Part shown: in pieces, positions 34,718 to 42,754 of the stretch | Position numbering within the stretch: position 1 is the stretch's first letter | Layout of the letters: the number at the start of each line of letters is the position of its first letter | Source: M3007 sp964484205 | Lineage (GTDB): Bacteria; Bacteroidota; Bacteroidia; Chitinophagales; Saprospiraceae | Assembly (NCBI GenBank): GCA_964484205.1 | Contig: CAZAEZ010000003.1 | Span: forward strand, 1-64,000 | DNA length: 64,000 bases | Direction of reading: 5' to 3' | Notes under the pieces: model-generated | The model's input: only the letters and a program-made list of their open reading frames with translations | What the model was told of the DNA's origin: nothing | Database searches by the model: none | Made by a program: the position numbers and the translations under genes

Positions 34718-35379
34718 AAATTATCCGGGCGGTGTCTGCCGAGCTGCTTTTTCAGAAATTTCGACTTGTCGGTGGAACAGCGCTAAGTTTACAACTGGGA
34801 CACCGGATGTCGATAGATGCCGATTTTTTTTCCAATGAGGATTTTGATAAGGATGCCGCTACCAACTTACTATCCAGCACGCTACCGGGTTTTATGGTAT
34901 TGCGAAAGTCAGCCCACGGATTTGCGGCAATGTATGAAGGTGTAAAGCTTGATTTGTACACTTGGGCGACGCCTTTTTTGTTGCCGGCGGTTGAATCGGA
35001 TGGGGTGCGTATGGCCGACTTGCCAGACATTGCCGCGTTAAAATTGGAAGCCATAACGAACCGAAAAGAAGAAAAAGATTTCCGGGACGTTCACGCGCTT
35101 TTGATGCGCTATAAACTTGCTGAACTCATTCGCTTTTTCAAGGAACGCTATCCTAATCATAGTCCGCGCATCCTTACAGATCACTTATTGGCAGTACCTT
35201 ATGTCGAGCGGGACCCGACAATCAGGGTTTTTGCAGCGGACTCGTGGGAGAAAATAGGTTCGGATATTGTACAGGCTGTTACTTCCTTCTACGAGGAAGG
35301 CGCCAGAGAAAGGGCAAGGCAAGAAGAGGCCCGTCTCCAACAACGATTGGATGAGATTAAAAAAAGAAAGGATGGTTAG
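34681..35379 (+). CDS. AbiEii/AbiGii-family nucleotidyltransferase (toxin)
   Basis: The 232-residue protein has FRLVGGTALSLQLGHRMSIDADFF: Gly31, Gly32, Ser44, Asp46 and Asp48 form the nucleotidyltransferase fingerprint of the AbiEii family. LKLEAITNRKEEKDFRDV, with conserved Lys and Asp, follows near residues 120-140. AbiEii-type proteins transfer nucleotides to tRNA or block growth in abortive infection. The C-terminal about 25 residues are highly charged (RARQEEARLQQRLDEIKKRK). It is coded with a small upstream partner. Confidence 0.85.
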   Translation: MLHLEAVTPTLLKIIRAVSAELLFQKFRLVGGTALSLQLGHRMSIDADFFSNEDFDKDAATNLLSSTLPGFMVLRKSAHGFAAMYEGVKLDLYTWATPFLLPAVESDGVRMADLPDIAALKLEAITNRKEEKDFRDVHALLMRYKLAELIRFFKERYPNHSPRILTDHLLAVPYVERDPTIRVFAADSWEKIGSDIVQAVTSFYEEGARERARQEEARLQQRLDEIKKRKDG

Positions 35380-35392
35380 CTTTGGCTTTAAT

Positions 35393-35434
35393 TTACGGAT
35401 ACGATACGGATACGATACGGATACGATACGGATA
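35393..35434. repeat. Short tandem repeat, first block
   Basis: Tandem units of CGGATACGATA type, about three and a half copies. A shorter block with the same preceding bases (CTTTAATTTACGG or CTTCAATTTACGG) occurs at 35722-35756. Confidence 0.75.
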
Positions 35435-35533
35435 TTTCAGATAGGCTCTGGAAGCATGACAGTATGACAACGCGCTGAAATTGATCGGGTTATCGACGCT
35501 TTTTAAGCACGAACTGCAAACCAATAAGTTCCG

Positions 35534-35645
35534 TTTTGTTACAAAAGCACTCAAATTTAACCCTCGCTTTGTTACAAAGTGTTCCATATTTTACCCTCAC
35601 TTTGTGACAAAAACATCCAAATTTTACCTCCACTTTGTGACAAAA
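35534..35645. repeat. 33-bp tandem repeat with palindromic core
   Basis: Four TTTGTNACAAA palindromes start at 35534, 35567, 35600 and 35633, exactly 33 bp apart. The sequences between them are T/A-rich and partly conserved (CTCAAATTTAACCCTC type). A frame on the plus strand reads an 11-residue repeat around FVTK, but has no support as a gene. The spacing of three helical turns per unit would place palindromes on one face of the DNA. Confidence 0.8.
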
Positions 35646-35721
35646 CAGGCGCCTGAATCTGGAAAATCGTCTGGTTAAAGCGGTTCAATAGAGTGGACGC
35701 TTATTAAGCCTTCGCTTCAAT

Positions 35722-35756
35722 TTACGGATACGATACGGATACAATACGGATATCTT
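35722..35756. repeat. Short tandem repeat, second block
   Basis: Second block of CGGATACGATA-type units, about three copies, one with a base change (ACAATACGG). It runs directly into the decayed mntA-upstream copy. Confidence 0.65.
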
Positions 35757-35795
35757 CAATTTTGTACGAACCTTGCAAGCGCTTTCAAAACAGCA
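35742..35795 (+). other. Decayed copy of the mntA start region
   Basis: CAATACGG, TTCAATTTTGTAC and CCTTGCAAGCGCTTTCAAAA match the region at 36654-36719 before and over the mntA start (about 22 of 26 and 21 of 25 bases). The copy lacks the 12 bases holding TATCTTTG and is then unrelated, so only the start remains. Confidence 0.6.
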
Positions 35796-35828
35796 CCCTA
35801 TAATCCCTGCTCCAACTGTTCAAGGAGT

Positions 35829-36068
35829 TCAAAGTTGTAGGCCATATCGCTCTATTAGTGCGGCTTCAACAGCGTCCCAGGATACGGCATTGGCAGTGCC
35901 TTTGGTGATGGACAAGGAGCGTTTCTCAACCTCTTTCAATTGGTCTTTGGTCAAACCAATCTCTGCCTGGCTTTCTATTTCTACCGAAATGGTAGCCAAA
36001 ATTTCCTGCACTAACCGGATGCGGTCTGCTATGCTGAGTTTGGCTATCGTTGCAATTAATTCTGCCAT
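35829..36068 (-). CDS. Orphan addiction-module antitoxin component
   Basis: The 79-residue protein MAELIATIAKLSIADRIRLVQEILATI ... TKDQLKEVEKRSLSI ... SWDAVEAALI matches the putative addiction-module component family (TIGR02574-like), which pairs with RelE/ParE toxins. The partner is usually directly downstream; here only about 100 bp of repeat-bearing sequence follow, with no toxin frame. It may be a solitary antitoxin left after loss of the toxin. Confidence 0.75.
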   Translation of the reverse strand: MAELIATIAKLSIADRIRLVQEILATISVEIESQAEIGLTKDQLKEVEKRSLSITKGTANAVSWDAVEAALIERYGLQL

Positions 36069-36172
36069 GTACAGTGATTTTAATGAAGGCTAATCTGCTG
36101 ATCAACTATCAACGCTAATGTTGTGGCAACATAGACATCGGGAAGGCCTTGATATCCAAAACCAAACGAAGA

Positions 36173-36394
36173 TCACTGCCCATCTTTTCCCAACCAAGAA
36201 TCTAAGTCCTCGTTTGTAATATTTTTCTCCTTGGCGGCCTTATCTACTTTCTCCGAAAAGCGTTGTGCAAAAAACTTGGCCAGCAAATTTTTCAATTCGC
36301 GCAATTCCTCCTCCGTTGGGTTGGACGAGTAAATTTTGAGCAATTCCAGTTGGAGTGAGGTCAATTTTGTACTGGCTTGATTTGGCATATGCAC
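36173..36394 (-). CDS. Small antitoxin-like hypothetical protein
   Basis: The 73-residue protein, LTSLQLELLKIYSSNPTEEELRELKNLLAKFFAQRFSEKVDKAAKEKN ... DSWLG, is all-helical and charged. I recognise the pattern from small proteins coded beside PIN-domain toxins in cyanobacteria and Bacteroidota. A start at 36388 (MPNQAS) is also possible. No toxin is present downstream, so it may be another orphan. Confidence 0.6.
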   Translation of the reverse strand: MHMPNQASTKLTSLQLELLKIYSSNPTEEELRELKNLLAKFFAQRFSEKVDKAAKEKNITNEDLDSWLGKDGQ

Positions 36395-36696
36395 TCAAAA
36401 AATTTCAGGTTGCCTTACCACACAAAATAAGATTGTAAAGGAATAGTTCGCCGGTATTCATAATCCAAGTCTGTAAACCCTCGGACTTTTTAACGAAAAA
36501 ACTATGCTGAGGCGCCCTACACACACAGCCCCTCTCGGTCTGTAAAAAACAGCTACATTTATTCACATTTGTAGTGACTTTTTACAAAATGCAGCAACAA
36601 GAAACAATCCGCGCCATTTTTGAGGTACTGGGCACACCTGCCTTATACAGACTCAATACGGGAACTTTCAATTTTGTACCGTTATCTTTGCAAACC
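36395..36696. other. A+T-rich spacer before mntA
   Basis: The last part holds TATCTTTG at 36683-36690, a -7 type box only 7 bp before the ATG at 36697, which would give an almost leaderless mntA transcript. The longer frame starting at 36574 is less likely, because the family begins near MQALLKQHLPQI. Nothing else was found. Confidence 0.5.
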
Positions 36697-37011
36697 ATGC
36701 AAGCGCTATTAAAACAACATCTCCCACAAATCGAACAAGCATGCCGGGCCGCTGGGGTGCGGCGGTTGTTTGTATTTGGCTCTGTGCTGACCGACCAATT
36801 TAAGGAGGACAGCGATGTGGATTTTATGGCCGAGTTTGCGCCAATGCCGCCTGCGGATTACGCGGATAAATATTTCCAGTTTTGCGAAGACCTGGAGTTT
36901 ATTCTGCAACGCCCGGTAGATGTTCTTACACCGGCAGGTTTAAGAAACCCAATCTTCAAGCGCGAGGTGGAAACCAAGCGTCAATTGCTCTACGCTTTGC
37001 CTGCCGCATGA
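36697..37011 (+). CDS. mntA: MntA-type nucleotidyltransferase antitoxin
   Basis: The 104-residue minimal nucleotidyltransferase has FVFGSVLTDQFKEDSDVDF: Gly28, Ser29 and, ten residues on, Asp40 and Asp42, the GSx10DxD motif of MNT enzymes. In the MntA-HepT system it AMPylates the HEPN toxin on a tyrosine. Its stop codon overlaps the hepT start (ATGA), so the two genes are translationally coupled. The start at 36697 is preferred over an in-frame ATG at 36574. Confidence 0.85.
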   Translation: MQALLKQHLPQIEQACRAAGVRRLFVFGSVLTDQFKEDSDVDFMAEFAPMPPADYADKYFQFCEDLEFILQRPVDVLTPAGLRNPIFKREVETKRQLLYALPAA

Positions 37012-37343
37012 CCGACATACAACGTAAATATCTGATTGACGTGGAAGACGCAATACTGCATATTGAATCTTTCACTATATCAGTTTCTTCACTGAAAGAT
37101 TACGAAGAAAACCTGTTGGTTCGTCGTGGCGTTGAACGCGAATTGGAAATAATCGGCGAAGCGCTTGGCCAACTTCTGAAAACAGAGAACCCGCCTGATA
37201 TTTCAAATGCTCGCCGGATTGTAGATTTACGCAACCGCATTATTCACGGTTATGACTCCGTTGACAACGCCATAATTTGGGGTATCCTGGAACGCCACCT
37301 TTTAGAATTAAAGGCACAAGTAGGCGCCCTGTTGCATGGTTGA
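37008..37343 (+). CDS. hepT: HepT-type HEPN toxin (RNase)
   Basis: The 111-residue HEPN protein has the active site RNRIIHGYD (Arg75, His80, Tyr82; Rx4HxY), with Tyr82 as the expected AMPylation target. The preceding helix VERELEIIGEALGQLL is typical of HepT. The enzyme cleaves RNA in its free form and is silenced by the partner MntA. It is the last gene before the right island boundary at 37486. Confidence 0.88.
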   Translation: MTDIQRKYLIDVEDAILHIESFTISVSSLKDYEENLLVRRGVERELEIIGEALGQLLKTENPPDISNARRIVDLRNRIIHGYDSVDNAIIWGILERHLLELKAQVGALLHG

Positions 37344-37485
37344 AATTTCGCCTAAAAAACCGCCCTCCCACAACGGTTCCAATCCAAACTCCAAAAACCG
37401 GTACAGCCAAAATTGTTTCACCAATGTTTCACTAAGCCAAATTGAAAAAATCGCAAAACACACATTTTCAATAACCTAAACTCAA

Positions 37486-37510
37486 GGTTCCAATCCGCTC
37501 GATACCTCCA
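37486..37510 (+). repeat. Direct repeat of the tRNA-Cys 3' end (attR-like)
   Basis: 24 of 25 bases match 18771-18795 (T arm, acceptor, discriminator and CCA). The rest of the tRNA is absent, so this is a fragment, as left at the distal end of integrated elements. Confidence 0.8.
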
Positions 37511-37524
37511 GAAGTATTTTAAAA

Positions 37525-37561
37525 CGCCGTAACTCGTTTTTTAACAGGTTACGGCGCTTTT
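37525..37561 (+). terminator. Terminator after the att-like repeat
   Basis: The arms CGCCGTAAC (37525-37533) and GTTACGGCG (37548-37556) are followed by CTTTTCTTTG. The same arm sequence follows the intact tRNA-Cys, as expected if tRNA end and terminator were duplicated by integration. Confidence 0.75.
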
Positions 37562-37752
37562 CTTTGCCTTACCTATGGCGCCTTTCATACAACAGCCACT
37601 TTAACAGCGCGGCATGCAGGCTTACTTAAGCATGCGCAACGGCGGCCTGCGTTAAACTTACCTAGAAGTGGCATAAGAATTGCCAAACTCTACGTTGTTC
37701 ATAGAACACACGCTGACTTTTTTAATACCAGGCTAATAAATGTCGTCAAATC

Positions 37753-38823
37753 ATGCCTGAAAACCGAGATAATACACTTACCGAATTAAAAGCGAATCTT
37801 GACCATTTCAAAAAAATGGTCGACCAGTTTCATCAGGACGATGAACGGCGCAGGCATACCGAAACCGAATTGGCCACAATTCGATCAGGCCTGGAAGAAC
37901 TACAGCAAAAATCATCGAACGGTTGGGGGCAACAGACTATTCAGGTTGATCTGGCAACGTTGAGCCGGCAGCAGCAAGCCATGCAGGAAAACGTCTCGTT
38001 TTTGAATCGACAATGGCAAGCCATGCAGCAGGCACTGGATGAGCTGGATAACCGGGCAGAATGGCTGTTTACCAGGCAGGAGCGCTGGCGCATTATTTTT
38101 TCTGCACTGCTGGGTGTGTTGGCACTTGCCGTCGCCCTGCTATGCTTTCGATCGTTTAGAACCCCGGCTAATGCATCGGCGATTGCAGCAAAAAACACTG
38201 CGTATAAACCCGCACAAGCCACCTTGCAGGCCGCCGACTCCATTTCGGTCAGCCCGGCCACCGCCCAAGAAGAACCGCCAACCACCACCACAGATCCCCC
38301 CACCCAACCCGTTCAGCAGCCCGCCAGGCTCATGGCGCCGGAAAAAGCGGAAAATTTGATAAAACACCGTTCCAAATACGCCCTGACGTATTTGAAGCAA
38401 GCCAACTTCGAGCGCCTGGCAGCCAAATACATCCACCCGGAAAAAGGCATCCACTTTTATCCGGCAGGCTTAAAAGCAGCCGGAAAAGCGCTCCCCGTGC
38501 AGTCGATCGCCAATGCCATGTTCAACCCCGTAAAATATGATTGGGGCAAAGCATCCGCCGCCGAACCGCCCATCAAAAGCGGGTTTATCCATTATTACAA
38601 AAGCTACATTTACGACGCTGATTTCTTAGAGGCCTCCAGCCTGCGTTTTAATGAAATTACTTTCCCGGGTAAATTCGACCTTTCGGCAGCCGCGATCGCG
38701 CACCGCTTTCCAGGCTGTATTTTCACGGAATACCGAAAAGGTACATCGAGTTTGATCCTGGTTTTTGAACAATACGCAGGGCCGGGTGTATGGTACCTGG
38801 TCGGCGTGATTCACAACGTTTGA
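37753..38823 (+). CDS. Coiled-coil membrane protein of unknown function
   Basis: No family recognised. The 356-residue protein has a coiled coil at residues about 1-105 (Glu/Gln/Leu-rich heptads), one transmembrane helix at about 113-134 (IIFSALLGVLALAVALLCF), then a Pro/Thr/Ala linker to about 195. A C-terminal globular region follows at about 200-356 (ALTYLKQANFERLAAKYIHPEKGIHFYPAG ... LVFEQYAGPGVWYLVGVIHNV). That region resembles small stress or nuclear-transport-factor-like domains, but this is weak. It is placed just outside the island. Confidence 0.7.
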   Translation: MPENRDNTLTELKANLDHFKKMVDQFHQDDERRRHTETELATIRSGLEELQQKSSNGWGQQTIQVDLATLSRQQQAMQENVSFLNRQWQAMQQALDELDNRAEWLFTRQERWRIIFSALLGVLALAVALLCFRSFRTPANASAIAAKNTAYKPAQATLQAADSISVSPATAQEEPPTTTTDPPTQPVQQPARLMAPEKAENLIKHRSKYALTYLKQANFERLAAKYIHPEKGIHFYPAGLKAAGKALPVQSIANAMFNPVKYDWGKASAAEPPIKSGFIHYYKSYIYDADFLEASSLRFNEITFPGKFDLSAAAIAHRFPGCIFTEYRKGTSSLILVFEQYAGPGVWYLVGVIHNV

Positions 38824-38881
38824 ACCTGCTGGTTTTCAAAAAAAGAGGCTGTATCAAAAGATAAATATCTATACCCGCAAG

Positions 38882-38982
38882 AAAGTGGTTTGCGAAAAAT
38901 CGGAGGCATCAGTTAATTGACGGCGTGACTTTGGAGTCACGCCGTCAATGCGCACGGCAGCATTACTTTCGCAAACCACTTT
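38882..38982. repeat. Nested perfect inverted repeats
   Basis: The outer arms 38882-38897 and 38967-38982 (AAAGTGGTTTGCGAAA) and the inner arms 38916-38930 and 38935-38949 (ATTGACGGCGTGACT) are both exact. Together they can form a long cruciform or RNA hairpin. Confidence 0.75.
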
Positions 38983-39022
38983 ATCCGGAGAATAAAATGC
39001 CCACCGTAGAATATTTTTATTC

Positions 39023-39065
39023 ACCACGGAGACCACGGAGAATTAAACTCCGTGGTCTCCGTGGT
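39023..39065. repeat. Inverted repeat of CCACGGAG type
   Basis: Exact 18-nt arms with a 7-nt loop; each arm itself contains a direct repeat of ACCACGGAG. It lies beyond the stop codon at 39135 and may act as the end of the minus-strand transcript. Confidence 0.7.
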
Positions 39066-39134
39066 AAAAACTTGGAATCGCCTGCGCGGATGAGGACTTA
39101 TGATGCACCCTCTTTTTTTGATTGAAAACACCCT

Positions 39135-39700
39135 TTACTCCACTACCAACCGCCGCGTCAACGCACCTTTCGCATTCGAAAGGCGCAGCAAATACGCCCC
39201 CGAAGGCAAGCGGTTCAGATCGACAGGGAAGGTGCCTTCAGCCGCACCGATTTCAAGCGACTCCCGGGCAACAGCCCGACCCAGCAAGTCCAATACCGTC
39301 ACCGCATAGCTGCCGGGCTCAAACTGATCGACGCGCAGATAAGCCCAGCCCGTTGTCGGATTCGGGAACAGGGTCAGCCGGCCTGCCAACTGAGGTTCAG
39401 CCGTTCCGCTAATGATCGAAACCAGCACCGCATCCGTGCTTTCGCAGCCGACGGCGTTGATCACCGTTACGGAGTAGGTACCCGACAGGCTCGTTTGGGC
39501 CAGATCAAAGGTGCAGTACGGCGACTGGTAACCCAGTTTTTCCGGCAAGCCGAAAATGTACAGGCGGGTGGTTTTCCCGGTCAGTTCGATGCTTCCGTCG
39601 GCTGCCGGGCTGGCAATACCGAAGTCGTTGTCGCTCACCACGGCAATCGTGCTGTCGTTGAGGATTGTCAGGCCCTCCGGCTTGTCGTGCGAGCGGTTCT
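39135..39700 (-). pseudogene. C-terminal remnant of a T9SS-secreted esterase-like (choice-of-anchor I) protein
   Basis: The region begins at the junction near 39700 with SHDKPEGLTILNDSTIAVVSDNDFGI, the end of phytase-like esterase/choice-of-anchor I domains. A short Ig-like segment follows (GTYSVTVINAVGCESTDAV), then a T9SS type A sorting domain (LFPNPTTGWAYLRV, LLGRAVARESL, LPSGAYLLRLS, RRLVVE) ending at the stop at 39135. The N-terminal several hundred residues, with the signal peptide, are missing and replaced upstream by the restriction helicase. It therefore cannot be exported as it stands. Confidence 0.72.
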
Positions 39701-42549
39701 TCGAGGGTTTTGGCGGCGATGTGTTCCCAGAAGTTGGCCTCCGGGTTCTGACTGACGGCATCGGCAGGTACCAGGTTCACGTGGCTCCTGGTGGTTTCAC
39801 AGGTCGGCTTGGTGGTGTTGCCGTGGATGTATTTGGTGCTGCTCCAGGGGTTGTAGTGGTTGAAGATGGGCATTACCCGTTCTTCGCCGCGTTCGCGGCG
39901 GCCCTGGCGTATGCCTTCGTAGATGTGCTGGCAGTAAGCCTTGGCGCTCATGGTGGCCACCAGTTTTTTATACACCGGGTCGTTTTCGCCGATTACCACT
40001 ACTTTTTCGCGGTACCATCGGGCCACAATCTCCTTCAACTGCCCGAAGAGGTGGAAAGGTGTGCCGGTGTCGTTGTCGCGGAAATACAGGTTGAGCAGTT
40101 GGCGGGTGATGCCGTAGATGATCTCCTGCTCGCGGTATTCGAGCACGTCTTTCACTTCCATGTTCTCTTTTTCGCCAAGGAAGGCAGAGGAGGTGACGGT
40201 GCGAACGGGTATTTTGGTCAGGTCCACCTCGAAGTTGGGCAGGCCGTCGAAACTGGCTGTGATGGTTTCCCCGCTGATGTCGTAGCGGTAGCCGATCAGG
40301 TTGGGGAAGATGATCTCGTATTGCTGCTGGCGCTCGGGCAGGGCTTTCACGGTTTCGTACGCCACCGGTCCCGGGGGCGTGGTGACACCGCCTTTGAACA
40401 ATTTGAAGGGCACGCCGATGATGTGGGCGTATTCGGGCGGGAATTTGAGCACCAGGTTTTCGGGCTTGTACTTGTGCTCGTCTTTGGCCGGCACCGCCTG
40501 CCAGACGGGCTTGCCGTCGGCGCCCACACTTTCCTTGTACAGCACCGGCTGGTACTGCTTGCGGCGCAGGGCGCGGCCGGCCACTTGCTCGCAGAGGAGT
40601 TGGCTGCCAAAGGCGCGCAGGCCCATGATGTGGGTGACGGTGTTGCAGTCCCAGCCTTCGGTAAGCATGCTCACGCTCACCACACAGCGCACATGACCGC
40701 CGAGAGCCTTGGACATACCAACCGTGTTTACCACCTCCCGCAACAGGTCTGCATCGGTGAGGTTGTCCACGCTTTTTTCGGGGTGGCGGTGACGGTATTC
40801 CATTTTGAAGCGCTCGATCTCGCGGGCGAATACTTTTTTAAAATCGTCGTTCACCTGGTTGGAGTTTTCCAGGGCGTCGGAGTCGATCAATAACGTGGGT
40901 GGTTTGCGCCGGGCCGTCCACCGGCCCATGTTGTCGCGTTCGTAATTGTTGAACAAGTCGCACTTGCCCGGCACCACGATGGTGTTGCCCTCCCCATCCT
41001 CGTATTCGTAGCCGGCTACGTGTTTGTAGAGCTCCTTGCTCACCGAAGTGTTGTTACAAACGGCGATAAACACCGGCGGCGCCGAGAACACATCTCCACG
41101 GGCTTCGCCGTAACTGCGCATGCCGGCTTCGTATTGGCTGTAGTGGTTGTAAAACTGGTCGAGGGCAGCCTGCACGATCTCGGGCAGGTTTGGCGGCGCT
41201 TCTGCCGGCTGGGCAGTCTTGTTGCCGGCCTCTTTTTTTGCCTCGCTTTTTTTCCGGCGTTGGCCTTTTCGGGGCAATGCCTCCTTCACGTGCTCGTAGA
41301 TGTCGCGTAGTACGGGCGTAAGCTCCTGGGTATTGTCGATTTCGGGCAGGAAGGGAATTTTGACCAACCCGCTCTCAATGGCATCAGTGAGCCCGAATTC
41401 GCTCACGATCCAGGGGAAGAGGGTGTACGGCTGGTAGCCGCTGCCGTTGAGGTAGTAGGGCGTGGCGCTCAGGTCGTACACGGCGCGCACCTGGAAGCGT
41501 TTGGCCAGCTCGCTCACACCGGTGTACCACACGGCGGCGCGCGCGTTCTCGTCGGCCGTATTCTCCTCTTCGGTATTTCTGCCTTTTTCGCGCGGCAGGT
41601 AGCAGTGATGGGCTTCGTCGTTGAGCACGAGCAGACGGCTACCGGGCTTAACATTGGGTATCAGGCGACGGAGCACCTGAGCCATGTCTTCCCGGGCTTC
41701 CTGTTTTTTGCCGTCGGCGCCGCGCTTGCCGTCGAACACGCTGCGTTTGTTGCCTTGCAGCACCTTGGGCTCGAAGGCATGGTAATTGGTGATTACCAAG
41801 CGGGCATTGAGCCCGTCCAGCAGGCGGTCGAAGCGGGACGGCACCAGATCGCGGATGCGGTAGTAGTCCTGCGCGCGATTTTTGTCGTGCGTGGTATTGT
41901 CCACATACAACACGCCCAGGCGGTCTTTGATGGTAATCCCGGGTGTTACGATCAGGAAATAGTCGCAGAAACGCGTGTCTTGCCGATATTCCTGGCGGTT
42001 GACGTAGTGGTAGAGGATCAGAGCGGCCATGACTACGGTCTTTCCCGTACCGGTAGCCATTTTAAAGCAGATGCGGGACAATGCCGCATTGGCGGATTCC
42101 GAGCCTTGGGCGTCGCGAAGTCTGTTGAGAATATTGGTTCCGGCATTGCTTCTGTCGGCTACTTCGTTGAGCCAGATCGCGGTTTCGATGGCTTCGCGCT
42201 GGGCAAAGAAAAGTTTCCGGGTAGCGTAGCGCTCGGGATTCAGGAACCAGTAGCGAAGCAGATCGCGGGTTGCGCCGGTCACGTCGGGGTATTCCGCCTG
42301 CCGCCACTTGCCAACTTCCTGACGGATCAGATTGATCAGGTGTTCGCCGTATTCAGCAGCCATTTCGTTCACCTCAATCAGACTTCCCTGGCGTTGTTTC
42401 TTTAATGGAATCGTATAGCCGCCCTGGGTAGGATCAAAAATGCGGCGGCCGGGACGAATGTCCTCATAGTTCAGATTGCCTTGCAAATCAGTGGCGTAGT
42501 GCCAGCGGGGTTCGCTGTATGGCGAATTGAGGATCGGATTATTTTCCAT
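39697..42549 (-). pseudogene. Type III-like restriction helicase (Res), 3'-truncated
   Basis: The 951 residues before the break match the BPTD_3080-type restriction endonuclease, Res subunit family: GTGKT (167-171, motif I), DEAH (311-314, motif II), YDLSATPYYLNGSG (III), and SMLTEGWDCNTVTHIMGLRAFGSQLLCEQVAGRALRR (V/VI). The frame runs on to a stop at 39505, but from about 39697 its translation is foreign, because the DNA there is the tail of a T9SS protein in another frame. The C-terminal region after FWEHIAAKTLEE is lost. No cognate methyltransferase is adjacent, which would be dangerous if the nuclease were active. Confidence 0.75.
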
Positions 42550-42754
42550 GTGTTCTGGAGCGGGTACGTGGTTTTTTTAAACAGAACAAAGTGCTGGCAA
42601 GTCTAGGTATTTTCGACCGGACTTACAAATTGTGGCTAAAACAAAAACCGTACCTGAAATAGGTTAGCCAAATTAATAAGAGGCTGGATGTCGCACATGG
42701 CAATCACAATTTGGTGTATTGCCAAAGTACACTCCATTTTCCTTTTACCCCCCC

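Larger units (their letters stand above)
35380..35828. other. Repeat-rich spacer
   Basis: Contains two stretches of a short tandem repeat (about 11-nt units, CGGATACGATA) at about 35393-35434 and 35722-35756, a 33-bp tandem array at 35534-35645, and a decayed copy of the mntA upstream/start region at about 35742-35795. No convincing gene was found. Confidence 0.7.
18771..37510. mobile_element. Probable genomic island inserted at tRNA-Cys
   Basis: The last 25 nt of the tRNA gene (18771-18795, GGTTCGAATCCGCTCGATAC plus CTCCA) recur in the same orientation at 37486-37510 with one mismatch, each copy followed by a hairpin terminator with a CGCCGTAAC arm. This is the layout left by site-specific integration into a tRNA 3' end. 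The 18.7 kb between them carry restriction remnants, Fic/Doc proteins, helicases, toxin-antitoxin pairs and many broken genes, and parts (19.8-20.7 kb, 35.4-36.5 kb) are clearly A+T-richer than the flanks. No tyrosine recombinase gene is present, so the element looks degenerate or was mobilised in trans. Confidence 0.72.
37344..37752. other. Right end of the island
   Basis: Contains the att-like repeat of tRNA-Cys and a terminator. A shorter partial match, CGGTTCCAATCC, occurs at 37374-37385. No gene was found. Confidence 0.6.
38824..39134. other. Spacer with three nested or adjacent palindromes
   Basis: An outer inverted repeat (38882-38897 with 38967-38982, exact 16-nt arms) encloses an inner one with 15-nt arms (38916-38949). 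A separate one with 18-nt arms follows (39023-39040 with 39048-39065, CCACGGAGACCACGGAG). There is no coding frame with support. Confidence 0.7.

Noticed and set aside
35534..35645. CRISPR array
   Set aside because: The 33-bp period has conserved sequence throughout and only four units; palindromes are short and no cas gene is near.
35481..35678. 65-codon gene with an 11-residue FVTK repeat
   Set aside because: The protein repeat follows from the 33-bp DNA repeat; composition is poor and there is no start signal. Kept as a DNA repeat, with the coding option noted.
37374..37385. Second partial copy of the tRNA-Cys T arm
   Set aside because: Only 12 bases match (CGGTTCCAATCC), too short to support another attachment site.
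18796..37510. Integrase or transposase inside the island
   Set aside because: I looked for tyrosine recombinase (R-H-R-Y) and DDE motifs in the frames and found none.
39505..39696. Final 63 residues of the Res frame as a real C-terminus
   Set aside because: This DNA encodes the T9SS protein tail in another frame with good family match, so the Res frame there is read-through into foreign sequence.
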